26,564 nucleotides of DNA. It comes from Larix sibirica. Its lineage: Eukaryota; Streptophyta; Pinopsida; Pinales; Pinaceae. The notes under the pieces are model-generated. The model did no database searches. It saw only the letters and a list, made by a program, of their open reading frames with translations, and was not told the DNA's origin. The position numbers and the translations under genes were made by a program. Below, piece by piece: positions 10,837-19,827 of the stretch; the stretch's first letter is position 1, and every line of letters begins with the position of its first letter. Where the stretch lies: contig NWUY0304393325.1 in assembly GCA_004151065.3 (NCBI GenBank), forward strand, positions 1,179 through 27,742, read 5' to 3'.

Positions 10837-11007
10837 ATAGGTGTCGGAAACAGGACAAAGGGCCGTGGTTTGTTCTCTGGTAGCAAAGCTATCGTCAGCA
10901 GAAGCAGGGGCATAGCCATATCCAATTGTAGAGTCCCAGTTGTTGTAGGTCGAGATGGGCTGATCACGGTTTACAAGGGCATATGAAAGAATCAGCTCGG
11001 TTGCCCC
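10744..11007 (-). CDS. ATG-less 88-codon open frame, unrecognised
   Basis: This frame is open from a TAA (11008-11010) to a TGA (10741-10743) on the minus strand and contains no ATG or GTG. It would only be translated as an internal exon, from an edited start, or not at all. The translation looks more protein-like than most frames here: Gly, Ala, Tyr, Ser and Thr rich, with segments such as STYNNWDSTIGYGYAPAS and SDTYAFSFYFTPG. The TYAFSF word recurs as VYAFAT on the opposite strand near 10.1 kb. I do not recognise the family. Plant mitochondrial genes can start at edited ACG codons, but no ACG lies near the 5' end. It is more likely a repeat remnant or a pseudogene fragment. Confidence 0.15.
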
Positions 11008-11160
11008 TTACATTTGCCCACCCGCCTTGCGAGACTTTAACCGCTATATTTAGCTTAACTATGGGAAGGGTATAACCCCCTTAAACTCTTGGAACAAGCA
11101 AAAACCTACCTTGGCCAAGAGAATTAATATAAGTTGTTGTTGGTGCGGCTACCGACCAAC

Positions 11161-11800
11161 GGGAGGCTCTTAATTAATTGAAATAATAGATTGAATTATA
11201 ACTAAAATGAGTTGGTTCCCGAGTGAAAATTATTGAGTAGGTTCCCGACATTATTAATTCCCTAATTAATGGAAATGGTTTTTAACATGCTAAATATTTC
11301 AAATGAATAGGAAAATGAATGATGTTTTCAGCGCTGAATTTATCTATATAATGCATTAAAATAAATAGCTCAATATGATGTAATAATGTCTAAATGCTTG
11401 CTTATTTTACTTGGTAAGATGCTACTCCATTCGTCAATTCTAAGTGCCGGTTGCCAGGGTGAAAAAAGTGGTATAGTTATTGGTTAAATGATATAGGCAA
11501 CTCCTCTCCTCATCCTTTATGATATAAATCAACAATGTGCCACTAATGAAAGTCCTAATTCAACTCCTCATTAAAGTACTAATTAAACCTAATTAACAAC
11601 ATAGAAAGAATTTACGTGCTTTTCTAGACTCCCTTTATTGAGGGTTCCGGTAATTAATTCTTGGTTCGTTCGCCGGGGTGACAAATTGAAATAGCCCACC
11701 AGCGTAAACAGGGTATTAAACCAGCGTTTTATGATGTAGTCTCCCGATGAAAGTTCCCGAGGTCTAGGCTCCATTTAAATAGGAAGAACCAGGGTATAGG
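11161..11800. other. AT-rich spacer with TTAATTA patches
   Basis: No recognisable gene. The nonamer GGTTCCCGA occurs at 11214-11222 and 11240-11248, and AGTTCCCGA follows at 11752-11760. TTCAGCGCTGAA at 11327-11338 is a perfect 12-nt palindrome. TTAATTAA-like patches recur at 11170, 11255, 11585 and 11650. The 61-codon frame at 11589-11774 (minus) has no recognisable content. Confidence 0.5.
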
Positions 11801-11808
11801 TAAAGTGA

Positions 11809-11905
11809 TCTAGGTCTCGGTGGTCTAGGTGAACAACCCTAGGTCGAGGTGCAAGTTGAGTAGTCCGAGGTTCAAATGAGGTAGGGCCAGGTCGAGGTTC
11901 AATTA
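11809..11905 (+). repeat. CTAGGTCGAGGT degenerate repeat run
   Basis: CTAGGTCTCGGT (11810), CTAGGTGAA (11825), CTAGGTCGAGGT (11839), GTCCGAGGTTCAA (11863) and CAGGTCGAGGTTCAA (11888) follow one another with uneven spacing. This is a decayed minisatellite with a core of about 12 bp. Confidence 0.65.
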
Positions 11906-12057
11906 TGTATTCAACCAGGGTGAATTGATGTAGCCCACCTGCTCTAATGAGATAGTGATAGATTCCAGCCAGTGGTGTTTCCCTAAGTCAGAGTAGTGTA
12001 TACTTAGTTATAGATTCTATTGTGTTTGGAGTTTCCTAATGATTGAAAATTGATAGC

Positions 12058-12069
12058 TTTTTTTTTTTT
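12058..12069 (+). repeat. T12 homopolymer
   Basis: An uninterrupted run of twelve T, the longest homopolymer noted in the window. No stable stem precedes it. Confidence 0.7.
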
Positions 12070-12306
12070 CCTAAGAGATTGCTGTTGGTTGTAGTTTTCT
12101 ATTAATTAGAAGTAAGATATTATTGGTTTGTGTCATTAGTTTTCTAAGAATGTAATTAAGTAAGGGGCGGATAGACGGAGGATCGATGCCTCCCAGCTTA
12201 CTATTATGGGTTTTAAGATACTTCCCTGAGACTTCCGATTTTTTGTGATATAATTATAGATTCATAGGCAGGCCACTCGTAGTGCTAGGTCCATATTCAT
12301 ATGCAT

Positions 12307-12430
12307 CAGTTGGTTCATCGGTATATCCAGCCGCAGTTCCATCTGACCTGGTTGAAGCACACGTTTAAGCATCCGTTGATCCAGTTGGTTCATCAGTAGT
12401 TTTTCCAGTTTCAGTTTCACCATCATCAGC
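12307..12430 (+). repeat. 75-bp-spaced in-frame coding-like repeats
   Basis: CAGTTGGTTCATC occurs at 12307-12319 and 12382-12394, 75 bp apart, so in the same frame. Reading plus, copy 1 gives SVGSSVYP and copy 2 PVGSSVVFPVSVSP, separated by a TAA. A 12-mer in copy 1, ATCCAGCCGCAG (12325-12336), recurs exactly at 18268-18279. The minus-strand 71-codon frame over the same bases (12262-12477, Leu/Met rich) is probably its shadow. It may be the remnant of a Pro/Ser/Val repeat protein or simply a minisatellite. Confidence 0.45.
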
Positions 12431-12499
12431 AAAGGCAACATAAGACGCAATGAATGTTTACCTAGTTTGCTGTTCAAAACCCTTCCTCGGGCAGGTAAG

Positions 12500-13200
12500 T
12501 AAGGCAGTACTAGTGAGCTTCCTATATCGAATCTATAAAAAAGGATAGTAGGGTCTATTTGTTACGGACAATGTTACTTCTGTATCCCAATCTGTAACCT
12601 GTCCTTATTGAGGAGAAAACCTTATCTTATGCGGGGCGGGGGACCATTGGTGGCTTTTCGATACATTTATTGTGGGCGGGCTATTCTATCTATCCTTCTA
12701 TCTCAAGTAGTCCTTACAAGCTTTGGTAATATAAGAGTATACCTAACCCTCCCTATATAAGGTTATATAACTATACCCTATTCTATACCCGTTCTCCCTA
12801 CGACTAACAACTAGTTTTCACCCTTGTCCCACTTAAACGCTTGTCCCAGCTTGCCTATCCTTTCCTTCACTATCACACTATTTACTTACTTTCCTTCCAA
12901 TCGATCGCATTGCCCCATTACGAATTAGTATCCAATCTCCCTAGGTTTAATATAGATAGGGTTTTTCAGTTAAAAAGTCCCATCCAAGAATGAAACTGAT
13001 TTTTATCTGCATACTCCCCCATTGGGGCATAAGATGGACCATGCCAAAAAGGATCTATGAATAGAGGAAATGTCCAATTTGGGCGCCCGGGACCTCTGTT
13101 CATTTTATTTTTACTCGCGAACAAGCGCACTTTTAAGCTCAGCATATCTATGGTATATATAGTAGCACATCTCAAGGTCAGAGGGAGGAAGGATTATAGT
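12500..13200. other. Spacer with CTATACCC-type short repeats
   Basis: The stretch 12730-12800 repeats CTATA/CCCTA wording, and CTTGTCCCA occurs at 12823-12831 and 12840-12848. The minus frame 12966-13175 contains a segment that reads like a real protein (WTFPLFIDPFWHGPSYAPMG), but I cannot place it in any family, and it has no supporting neighbours. Confidence 0.4.
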
Positions 13201-13222
13201 AAAGCTTTTTAACTCACCCTAT

Positions 13223-13414
13223 TTGCCTGTCCCAATGAACTATGAAATGATTCTCGGGATCGGAGACAAACGAGGGAGATTGACCAAAAAAGGGAAAGAT
13301 CCAAAAGGATTCAATTTGAAAGTGGATCATCTTACAGCAGAACTCCACCAAATGTGTTTTCTCTTATATAATAAGATGCAGTATCGAACCAATATGCGGC
13401 TTAGTGTGAATTAA
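13223..13414 (+). CDS. Unrecognised 63-codon frame, doubtful
   Basis: ATG-started frame with a basic, Lys-rich centre (DKRGRLTKKGKDPKG, about residues 15-29) followed by a more hydrophobic tail. No domain or motif is recognised. It lies just beyond, and points away from, the minus frame 12966-13175, which also looks protein-like. The pair could be fragments of imported sequence or chance. Short length and lack of context keep confidence low. Confidence 0.12.
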   Translation: MPVPMNYEMILGIGDKRGRLTKKGKDPKGFNLKVDHLTAELHQMCFLLYNKMQYRTNMRLSVN

Positions 13415-13766
13415 TTATTGGGCAATTACTGGTAAATAACTAAGCTATAGGATGACAGAGGTTTAGTAATAAACCTAAGGAGGAAACAACTCACTTAGGA
13501 CCCAACTGAACCTAAATAATGTTATATACATAGAAAGCGATACTCACGTGGAAAACAACTGATGAATCGAACTGAATAGGTCATGTTACAGAGCACGCTC
13601 AGTGGCCATTTGATAGCAAGACAAACCTTATTTTAGCTCAGACCACGATACGATTGACTAGCGCTTTTATCACCTTAATCACCTCTTTATCCAAAACCAA
13701 GGAACATGAGCTCCCTCACTTTGGTCCCGAGCCCGAGCAAGGAACGTTCAATAACCAAATGAAATC

Positions 13767-13800
13767 AGTGGGCAGGGCTATGCAGAAGTGGGCAGGACTA
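13767..13800 (+). repeat. 20-bp tandem duplication
   Basis: AGTGGGCAGGGCTA (13767-13780) is followed at a 20-bp period by AGTGGGCAGGACTA (13787-13800), one mismatch in 14. It lies in the 79-codon frame 13654-13893, which has no recognised domain. Confidence 0.7.
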
Positions 13801-13970
13801 GGCCCGGTCAAGCAGAACAAGTGCTGGCTGGGTCAAGTGCGGGGTCAATACTTGGTTAGCTATCGTTCCTATCCATCCCGCCACGTTGCCTAATCTCTTC
13901 CTTATAGCTATTGTCCTTCACGTTGTAGATCGAGTTATAAGATCCTTCCTACCGAATCAAAACCATATTT

Positions 13971-14303
13971 ATGATTACTAGTCTGCCTAATCTGATACCT
14001 AATCTTCTGTATAATCTCCTAATCTTGCTCCTGTGCCAAAAAAGAATGAGGAAAGTGCACGCTTGGCGTATATCGAATGGTTGGTTGTGCGTGGTAATGC
14101 ATGCGTGGTTTTTAAGTGCGCTGCTGGTCATTCTTTATATATGTAATTATGCTTGCCTTATATTACTCTTCGTATTTCACTCACGTAAAGTCAGGGGCAA
14201 AATACCTTATAATGTCATTATGTTTTATATTTATTCTATAGTTACCAAAATTCACGGCCAAGGAAGGATTGCTTGCTTGACCGAAGGGAGAGCAAGGAAG
14301 TAA
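13971..14303 (+). CDS. Hydrophobic 110-codon frame, repeat-derived start, doubtful
   Basis: ATG start, stop at 14301-14303. Two hydrophobic stretches could span a membrane: about residues 8-22 (Leu/Ile-rich) and about 45-70. Between them and at the C terminus the chain is basic. The first stretch is encoded by repeated CCTAATCT units (13984-14035), which also explains its Leu/Asn/Pro monotony. No family is recognised. Small membrane frames of this kind are common chimeric ORFs in plant mitochondria, some of them expressed, but I see no recombined piece of a known gene here. A minus-strand frame (13949-14131) overlaps. Probably not a gene. Confidence 0.15.
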   Translation: MITSLPNLIPNLLYNLLILLLCQKRMRKVHAWRISNGWLCVVMHAWFLSALLVILYICNYACLILLFVFHSRKVRGKIPYNVIMFYIYSIVTKIHGQGRIACLTEGRARK

Positions 14304-14618
14304 CTAGATTATAGCTTACTGAAAAAGTGGCATGTACCTATTTTGAGAGGTCTAGGTCAAGCAAGTGGAAAGAAGTTTCAATAAATGACATGAATAAGAT
14401 AGATAAGTGAGTTACGTGGCATGGAGCATCATTGAGGTCAAGTCATTGTAAGGAATATGTTCGTTGGTAATAAATTTCCCCTCACCCAATAAGTAAATTA
14501 GGAAGGTTTATGACTGGAAAAGCTTTTATTTTAAGAGTTATACGGGTGGTTTTGCCCATAAATACCTTTCTTATTTACGACCGTTTATATATAAAGTCCA
14601 ATAAGCAGCATATCTTGA

Positions 14619-14816
14619 GTCGGTATAGAAATAGGATCTACAATAGCTGGAGACAAAAGATTTGTCTCAGAGGAAACATGTCGGGCTTATGCTCTAGCTT
14701 CCAGAGAGAAAGGTACATGGACAGCCGATCTCCGTCGAAGTCCGCATGAAATCCTCCACAAACCAATGGATGTGAACGAATGGCACGTCCTTATACCCAA
14801 AATGTTGGCAGCATAA
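14619..14816 (+). pseudogene. 65-codon ATG-poor frame that reads like protein
   Basis: Open from the TGA at 14616-14618 to the TAA at 14814-14816. The amino-acid usage is balanced and the frame contains stretches such as [19 protein letters not shown] and [15 protein letters not shown]. The only ATG is late (residue 50 and after), so as it stands it could only be an internal fragment. The 79-codon frame at 14510-14749 reads the same bases in another phase and looks less protein-like. I cannot name a family. It might be a fragment of an imported nuclear or retroelement gene. Confidence 0.2.
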
Positions 14817-14963
14817 ACCTTATTATCTTTTTTTGTACACTTCACACTACGTTGTTCGTCCGCTAGAATGCCGCCCGCGTTGGGAGGTAAAAAAAAAAGA
14901 ATGCCTACTTTGGAGGGATAAACTAGAGCTCATAAAACAAAGACTCCTAATTGGTGACCCACC

Positions 14964-15015
14964 TAAAACTACGTGGACTCTTTGCCCGTTGGCCTGTCTC
15001 ACTTAAACTACGCGG
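14964..15015 (+). repeat. TAAAACTACG degenerate repeat pair
   Basis: TAAAACTACGTGG (14964-14976) and TTAAACTACGCGG (15003-15015) lie 39 bp apart; a further GGACTACGCTGG follows at about 15043. A decayed short direct repeat. Confidence 0.5.
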
Positions 15016-15147
15016 TTTACGGGGTATTGGGTACAGAAATAAAGGACTACGCTGGCTAAAAGAGGGAAAGGGCCGGGAATGAAATGAAACACTGCACGAA
15101 TAGACCTTAAGGCAAACTAGCGTCTCTTACTTCCCCGGCGCTAACTA

Positions 15148-15400
15148 GTGGCTCTCGGCTTCGTTTCACTGTGCGCTGTAGGTGTACTGTGTATGTGCTC
15201 TTTCCGTCCAACCACCTCCTTCTGCTGTTTGTCCCACGCAAGCAAATGGCTAACGCGCTGTGCGATGTACTCTAGACACTGTATGATCTACGCTATTATG
15301 TGTATATGCTCTATGTGTATGCTATCTGTGTATGTCTTATATGTGTGGCAGTAGGCTATCTATGTGAGGTGCTCTATGTGCTGGTGCAGTAGGAACTTGT
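15148..15400 (+). repeat. TATGTG/CTCTATGTG low-complexity tract
   Basis: From about 15170 to 15400 the text repeats GTGTATGTG and GCTCTATGTG wording. The 68-codon GTG-started frame 15148-15354 (Cys/Met rich) is a direct consequence of this low complexity and is not called as a gene. Confidence 0.55.
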
Positions 15401-15432
15401 TCCGTCTATGTAAGCCCCGTTCCCGTATGGAT

Positions 15433-15457
15433 CCTTCCTTCCTTACTTCCTTCCTTA
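15433..15457 (+). repeat. CCTT microsatellite
   Basis: Interrupted CCTT/ACTT repeat. Similar GGAA/CCTT runs occur at about 1592-1606 and 26219-26230. Confidence 0.7.
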
Positions 15458-15493
15458 TCTCGGGTATGTATTATGTATTGTCTTTTACTGTAT

Positions 15494-15670
15494 GGCTATG
15501 ACTTACTATGATAAGCTATGAGTGGAAATAAAAACAGGTTATGACCTGAAGGCAATGACTAGCGGCTATGACAAGAGCTTATAGCAGAGAGACTATAGCT
15601 TCAGGCTATGACTGTCTACAGCTGCAATTACTAGAGTACTAGCAATGACTGGGATCCTATGGCTATGATT
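15494..15670 (+). repeat. GGCTATGACT dispersed short repeats
   Basis: GGCTATGACT or one-base variants occur at 15494, 15551 (GGCAATGACT), 15564, 15604, 15642 (GCAATGACT) and 15661, six copies in 180 bp at uneven spacing, with extra CTATGA pieces between. A decayed 10-bp repeat array. Confidence 0.7.
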
Positions 15671-15728
15671 GTCTATTACTTATTTTGAAGCTCGCAGCCT
15701 TAGCGGCTCATCCGGGCCACTAAAAATG

Positions 15729-15748
15729 TTTTATTTTATTTTATTTTA
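15729..15748 (+). repeat. (TTTTA)4 microsatellite
   Basis: Four perfect TTTTA units in a row. Confidence 0.8.
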
Positions 15749-15849
15749 TGAATGTTCAACTCTCATCCAACAACCTAGGGAGTTAAGATTACACCCTATG
15801 AAAAGAGAAGAGTTTCAAAATGTCTCTATGCAATCAGATGCGAAAACGT

Positions 15850-16700
15850 AGATATGCGAAGAGCACCTACACATAATGCGGGAACTCAATGAACCTTATC
15901 TTACTTTACCTAAATGTAACTACCTTACTTGGACGACATCCTTCATGTAGAGATAATTCATAAAAATGGTTTTATGGGTATTGCCGTTGGAAAGAAGGCC
16001 TGCTGTGCTGTCTGTGCTTTCGTACCTAAGTATTTTTGTGTTGATATGAGATAATAAACACTAACTGGTCGACAGGAGAAGTTAGCCATCCCGGTATAGA
16101 TGTCCCCTATTGTTCCAACATACCCGATAAAGATAAGTTTCCATGTTCTCAACAAATGAGATAAGTCCCTGTTAACACATAACCGAGACAAAGCTCGAAC
16201 AATACATATTTTACTCCGTAAAAGGTTACCCTCACCAGAGAAATTGCCAGCTTGACTATATTTCAACTACTTATGGACCAAATATTACTACACATAAACG
16301 CCACAGTGATAGAACAGACAATTAAAAGGCATATTGATGGATGTCATCCTTATTTATTTATACCCTCTCCTCTATCCCTCCCTATCCTAAGGTGCTCATT
16401 CTTCACACGTTGGTGTATTATTTATCTATATGATTAATTAGTATATTAGTAGCAGGCAGCATATGGCCTTTATGATGTTAGGTAAAACTTATTTGAGTGA
16501 GTGATAATCCAATAAAACATCCTTATTCATTTTTGTGCATGGTGTTCCTTATTTTAAGAAGAAGGTATCCTTCTGTCAGGTCTTTACTTTTTGAATTAAT
16601 TCAATGTTAATTGTTTTTGTTCATATATTTACTAAAGCCAGATGGATATTTATATATATGTATTTTCTCTCCCTTTAATCGACCGAGAGTGGGCGAGTCA
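15850..16700. other. Spacer with unassigned short frames
   Basis: Contains a 102-codon minus frame (15958-16266) and a 61-codon plus frame (16252-16437). Neither has a recognisable domain. The minus frame has mixed composition and no clear membrane segment. From 16440 to 16680 the text is AT-rich with few repeats. I see no RNA gene. Confidence 0.4.
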
Positions 16701-16717
16701 CTTTCACCAATTGGAAT

Positions 16718-16879
16718 ATGGAGGGTTCACTAGTTAGCTGCTTTTACATATGGTTTACATACATTACGGGTACTAAGAAACCACCACTAATGGATTTAAG
16801 TAAAACCCATTCCTTTCAGGATTTCTACTTCGAGGCAGATGAAGGGTATAAAACTAAAGGACCATCAACAAGTAGTTGA
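16718..16879 (+). CDS. Unrecognised 53-codon frame, doubtful
   Basis: ATG start, TGA at 16877-16879. The translation has a hydrophobic N-terminal third (CFYIWFTYI at residues 8-16) and a polar, aromatic C-terminal half (FQDFYFEADEGYKTKG). It is too short to separate from chance and has no recognised family. It sits in a mostly repeat-free spacer with no partner gene. Confidence 0.1.
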   Translation: MEGSLVSCFYIWFTYITGTKKPPLMDLSKTHSFQDFYFEADEGYKTKGPSTSS

Positions 16880-17900
16880 AAGGAGGTTTAAGTAACCTAT
16901 AAACAACTATGCCAAATATAACTAAAGCTAAGTTGTCAGGTCCCTAGGGCTAGTGCTTTTTCCTGGGTTTGGTGGGTTGTGGAGCTGTCCAGGCAAGTAG
17001 GAAAGCAAGATCTGAACGGGCAAGCAGCATCAATCAATCAGCAGTGAGGTTTTCTCTATTTTATTAACCTCCCTGGGTCTTCTTTTTAGCATAAATAAGC
17101 AAGATCTATCTCGGAATCTCTAAAGCAGGTAGGTTAGGTGGTACTAGCTGGTGGGGCTGGACTGTGGATTCACTGCTTTTGGTTCGCTGATAAGATAAAA
17201 TCTCCTCTTAGGTAGGCTGCTCCACTTCGGGCTGTCGGTTCGCTGTAGGGGGCTATTGGAACGGACAGTTGGGAACATCACATAATCAATATTATTGCTC
17301 GGTAATTCGTAAAGCCAGCAATCAGCAAGCCCGCTGGTTCTTGGACCAGCCAGCATTAGTAAAAAAGAGAATAAGCAAGTCATAATCAATTAATAAAAGC
17401 AAGCAGCAAGCAACCGTAAAGTTAATTGTCGTAAGGTCACAAGAAGATAGAGACAGGCAGCAAAAGAGATCGAGGGCAGGCGATCGATCACAGGTAGGTG
17501 TGATGCACAGGGAGGGTCAATCATTCATTCCGTCCACTCCGTCCTGTCTCAACTGGGCTTTCTGTCATAAATAAATGAAATAAATAGATTAATTTATAAA
17601 TATCATCGCTCGCAGCGTTCGTTGTTCTCGGGTGAACTTTTTCACGGGATGGGTGCAACGGGTGCGTGTAAATTGGGATGTCCACCAGCAGCCGTCCAGC
17701 AATATAATTAATCCCAGCTAGCAAGCAGCGACCCGCTGTAGCTCAAAGATTTGCAAACTTACCACTTACACCTGCCTGCTAATATCAATTTCACTTGATG
17801 CTTCCAAATATATCTTGCTTTATCGTGCCCTGAATACGAAGGAAGGAATAACTCTTTTTGCCACGAGTTGATCGTCTTTACCATTTCCCCCATCATAAGC
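16880..17900. other. Spacer with AGCAAGCA/CAATCAATCA short repeats
   Basis: Repeated AGCAAG, CAGCAA and AATCAATCA words are frequent from 17000 to 17420 and near 17715. The two minus frames (17144-17389 and 17521-17724) are not recognisable. No tRNA or structured element was found. Confidence 0.45.
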
Positions 17901-17922
17901 GATAGGGACGAACCCCCTCAAA

Positions 17923-18019
17923 GACTGAGTTTAGCTAGAAGGGGCCGTGTTTAGTGGTTGTGAAAACCTGGCCGGACTGAACTTAGCGAGAAGGGGACGT
18001 GTTTAGTTCCGGGTTGTGA
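17923..18019 (+). repeat. 52-bp tandem duplication
   Basis: Copy 1 (17923-17965) and copy 2 (17975-18019) both run GACTGA, then TTAGC, then GAGAAGGGG or TAGAAGGGG, CGTGTTTAG and GGTTGTGA. The period is 52 bp with scattered substitutions. A clear local tandem duplication. Confidence 0.75.
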
Positions 18020-18239
18020 GAGAGTGAAGAGAAGGTCGCATAGTGATTGAGGCTCTTAAATAGAGGGCCTTACTTTACTGCCTGAGCGGAGCTAAGGACC
18101 AGCAGAACTAGAAGGGTTGGTCCCTTTGCACACGCCTAGTTTTTTATCCACCAGAGGCAGTTTACCTAGTTATAGATTGAGATTTACCAATTCTAGGTGC
18201 ACCAATTTAAGAGTAGTCTCCTATTAATAATATGAACGA

Positions 18240-18740
18240 CGGAATTACATGCTATATACTTAAGAAGATCCAGCCGCAGGAGTAGAAGCAGTCCCAATTG
18301 ATCAAGTGATTCAAAACCCGTTGAAGCAGCACCATAGGAACTCGTTAAAGGCAAAGGAAGAGATGGCACCCGTTAGCTGAGTTGAACCAGAGCAGAGCCG
18401 CCTATTTCCCTTGTTTAAGTACCATCCCCTATTCTGTAATGGAACCCACAGAGTTAGACCTGGAACTACCAGTGTGGCCATAGGCGGGTAGAGCGCCCCA
18501 TAATTCGAGCGCCTTACAGAGGAGACAGTATAGGTGGTTGTTTACTTTGAATCTGTAAATGATCCAGCAGAAGAGCCAGTTTATTCAATACCAAAAGTAA
18601 GGGCCTTCGCACGGATCCAAACCCATAGCTAGCTTCCTTGCCCATATTTACGAGTTTGCTAAGTTTGGGGTAGTTCCCCAGATCCAAGTGCAGATCGAGA
18701 TTGAGTTCCAAAACCAAAACCTGTTGATGATGTAGATGTT
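18240..18740 (+). repeat. GATCCA/acidic-Pro coding-like degenerate repeats
   Basis: GATCCAGCCGCAG (18267), GATCCAGCAGAAGAGCC (about 18560), GATCCAAACCC (about 18615) and GATCCAAGTGCAG (about 18680) recur. Read on the plus strand, three segments give Asp/Glu-Pro-Val peptides (EDPAAGVEAVPI, VMEPTELDLELPV, NDPAEEPVYSIP), but in broken or different frames. The 12-mer ATCCAGCCGCAG is shared with 12325-12336, and GTTGAAGCA follows in both places (12351, 18320). The minus 67-codon frame (18514-18717) is probably a shadow. Confidence 0.4.
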
Positions 18741-19082
18741 CGTATAAAGAGTTTGGGTTAAGCCCCGCGCAGCCCTGAGCGATATTATAGATAGGTCGTC
18801 CGGGAGCGGAACTTAATCAAGGGGTATATATAAATCACCAGCGGGCAATGGGGACTCAGGTTAAACCTAAGTAACAACCACAACATGCGGAGTGCTTCAC
18901 TTTACTTTGCTCATAGGTGGTGGCTATAACTGGGTTGCTCGTAGATTGACCTTTATAGCACATGCACAGTGAAGTTGGGCTTCTACAAGGCAACACTCAC
19001 TATTATTCCCACCCAACCCGGTAGTCCCGTAAATCACTAACTGGATAACCCGCCACCCCAGCAAAAGTTAATATTGTACATC
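18741..19082. other. Spacer, nothing recognised
   Basis: Mixed-composition sequence without a recognised gene, RNA or marked repeat. Confidence 0.4.
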
Positions 19083-19121
19083 CGATCCATCCATTTGATC
19101 CGTCCATTCGATCCCATCCAT
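19083..19121 (+). repeat. GATCCRTCCATT repeat run
   Basis: GATCCATCCATTT, GATCCGTCCATTC and GATCCCATCCAT follow one another with a 13-14 bp period. Confidence 0.75.
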
Positions 19122-19208
19122 GCTAAGCAAGTTGTGAAGCAAGCCAGCCTATTGTTTGTTTCTTCGACCAGGGGTTGTCTCTTCTGTCCAGGCAGAGGTG
19201 TGTGCTTG

Positions 19209-19242
19209 CTGTGGAATGACGGGTGCTCTGTGGAATGATGGG
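19209..19242 (+). repeat. 19-bp tandem duplication
   Basis: CTGTGGAATGACGGG (19209-19223) and CTGTGGAATGATGGG (19228-19242) differ at one base. They lie inside the 65-codon plus frame 19156-19353 and the opposing frame 19037-19276, neither recognisable. Confidence 0.75.
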
Positions 19243-19319
19243 GGCCAGCGGTGTGTGGTATGTCCAGGCAGGTCAATGCGTAAAGATGGTCGGTTAGGTG
19301 CTCTTGTGAGCGACGAAGC

Positions 19320-19395
19320 CAGCCATCAAGGTCTTCGTCGGAAGGTTCAATAAAGTCAAGGGAGAGTCAGCCATCAAGTTAGCGTCTTCGGGAGA
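19320..19395 (+). repeat. CAGCCATCAAG direct repeat pair
   Basis: CAGCCATCAAG at 19320-19330 and 19368-19378, each followed within a few bases by GTCTTCG and GGA. The period is 48 bp. Confidence 0.7.
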
Positions 19396-19578
19396 GGCCA
19401 AGCTAGCTTAAGGAATAAGGATGAGGGAGATGCCAAGCCGGCCACCTAACCTACCTATTTTTTCCCCACCTTACAACCCATTTTAGGACCCGCCTTTCGT
19501 GGAATATTCTTTATCTCCCACCCCCACACAATAAGTAACATGGGGCCACACATAGAGGACGGGAGGGCAAGCACCGTA

Positions 19579-19619
19579 GACCTATCCAGGTGGGTAAATT
19601 CACTAGTGAAAGGGTGAGC
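19579..19619 (+). repeat. Dispersed degenerate repeat, copy 2
   Basis: Homologous to 39-77 (see that entry). It contains a perfect 12-nt palindrome, TTCACTAGTGAA (19599-19610), absent from copy 1. A further GTGGTAAATTC lies at 19670-19680. Confidence 0.6.
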
Positions 19620-19827
19620 GCCCGATTAAGTTATCCTATTTAGTTATCCTACGTGAACCTGGCCTTTAAGTGGTAAATTCAGAAAGCAAAGATAGCGTTT
19701 CCATCCAACCATCCCAGCAAGCAAAGCAGCCCAGCCGGTCCAATAATGAGGCAACAGTGAAAGTAAAAATAACCAGGAGAAGTAGGTCGTATCTTAAGTA
19801 AGGGGAAGGCAGGGTAAGCATAGCAAG

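Larger units (their letters stand above)
9831..11160. other. Gene-free stretch with coding-like degenerate repeats
   Basis: No known gene. It holds TAAGTAAG-type short repeats (9835-9930), a 9-bp hairpin at 10035-10058, the CTAAAAGC family and an inverted pair of CTAGCTTCCT (10613-10622) with AGGAAGCTAG (10710-10719). Both strands carry short open segments rich in Thr, Ala, Gly, Tyr and Phe, sharing the words VYAFAT (plus, near 10097) and TYAFSF (minus, near 10830). Confidence 0.45.

Noticed and set aside
12262-12477. Leu/Met-rich 71-codon minus frame
   Set aside because: It is the complement of in-frame plus-strand repeats and contains only repeat-derived peptide.
15148-15354. Cys/Met-rich 68-codon frame
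   Set aside because: Starts at GTG and is generated by a TATGTG low-complexity tract.
15494-15670. Possible CRISPR-like array
   Set aside because: The repeats are about 10 bp, irregularly spaced and variable, so it is a decayed minisatellite.
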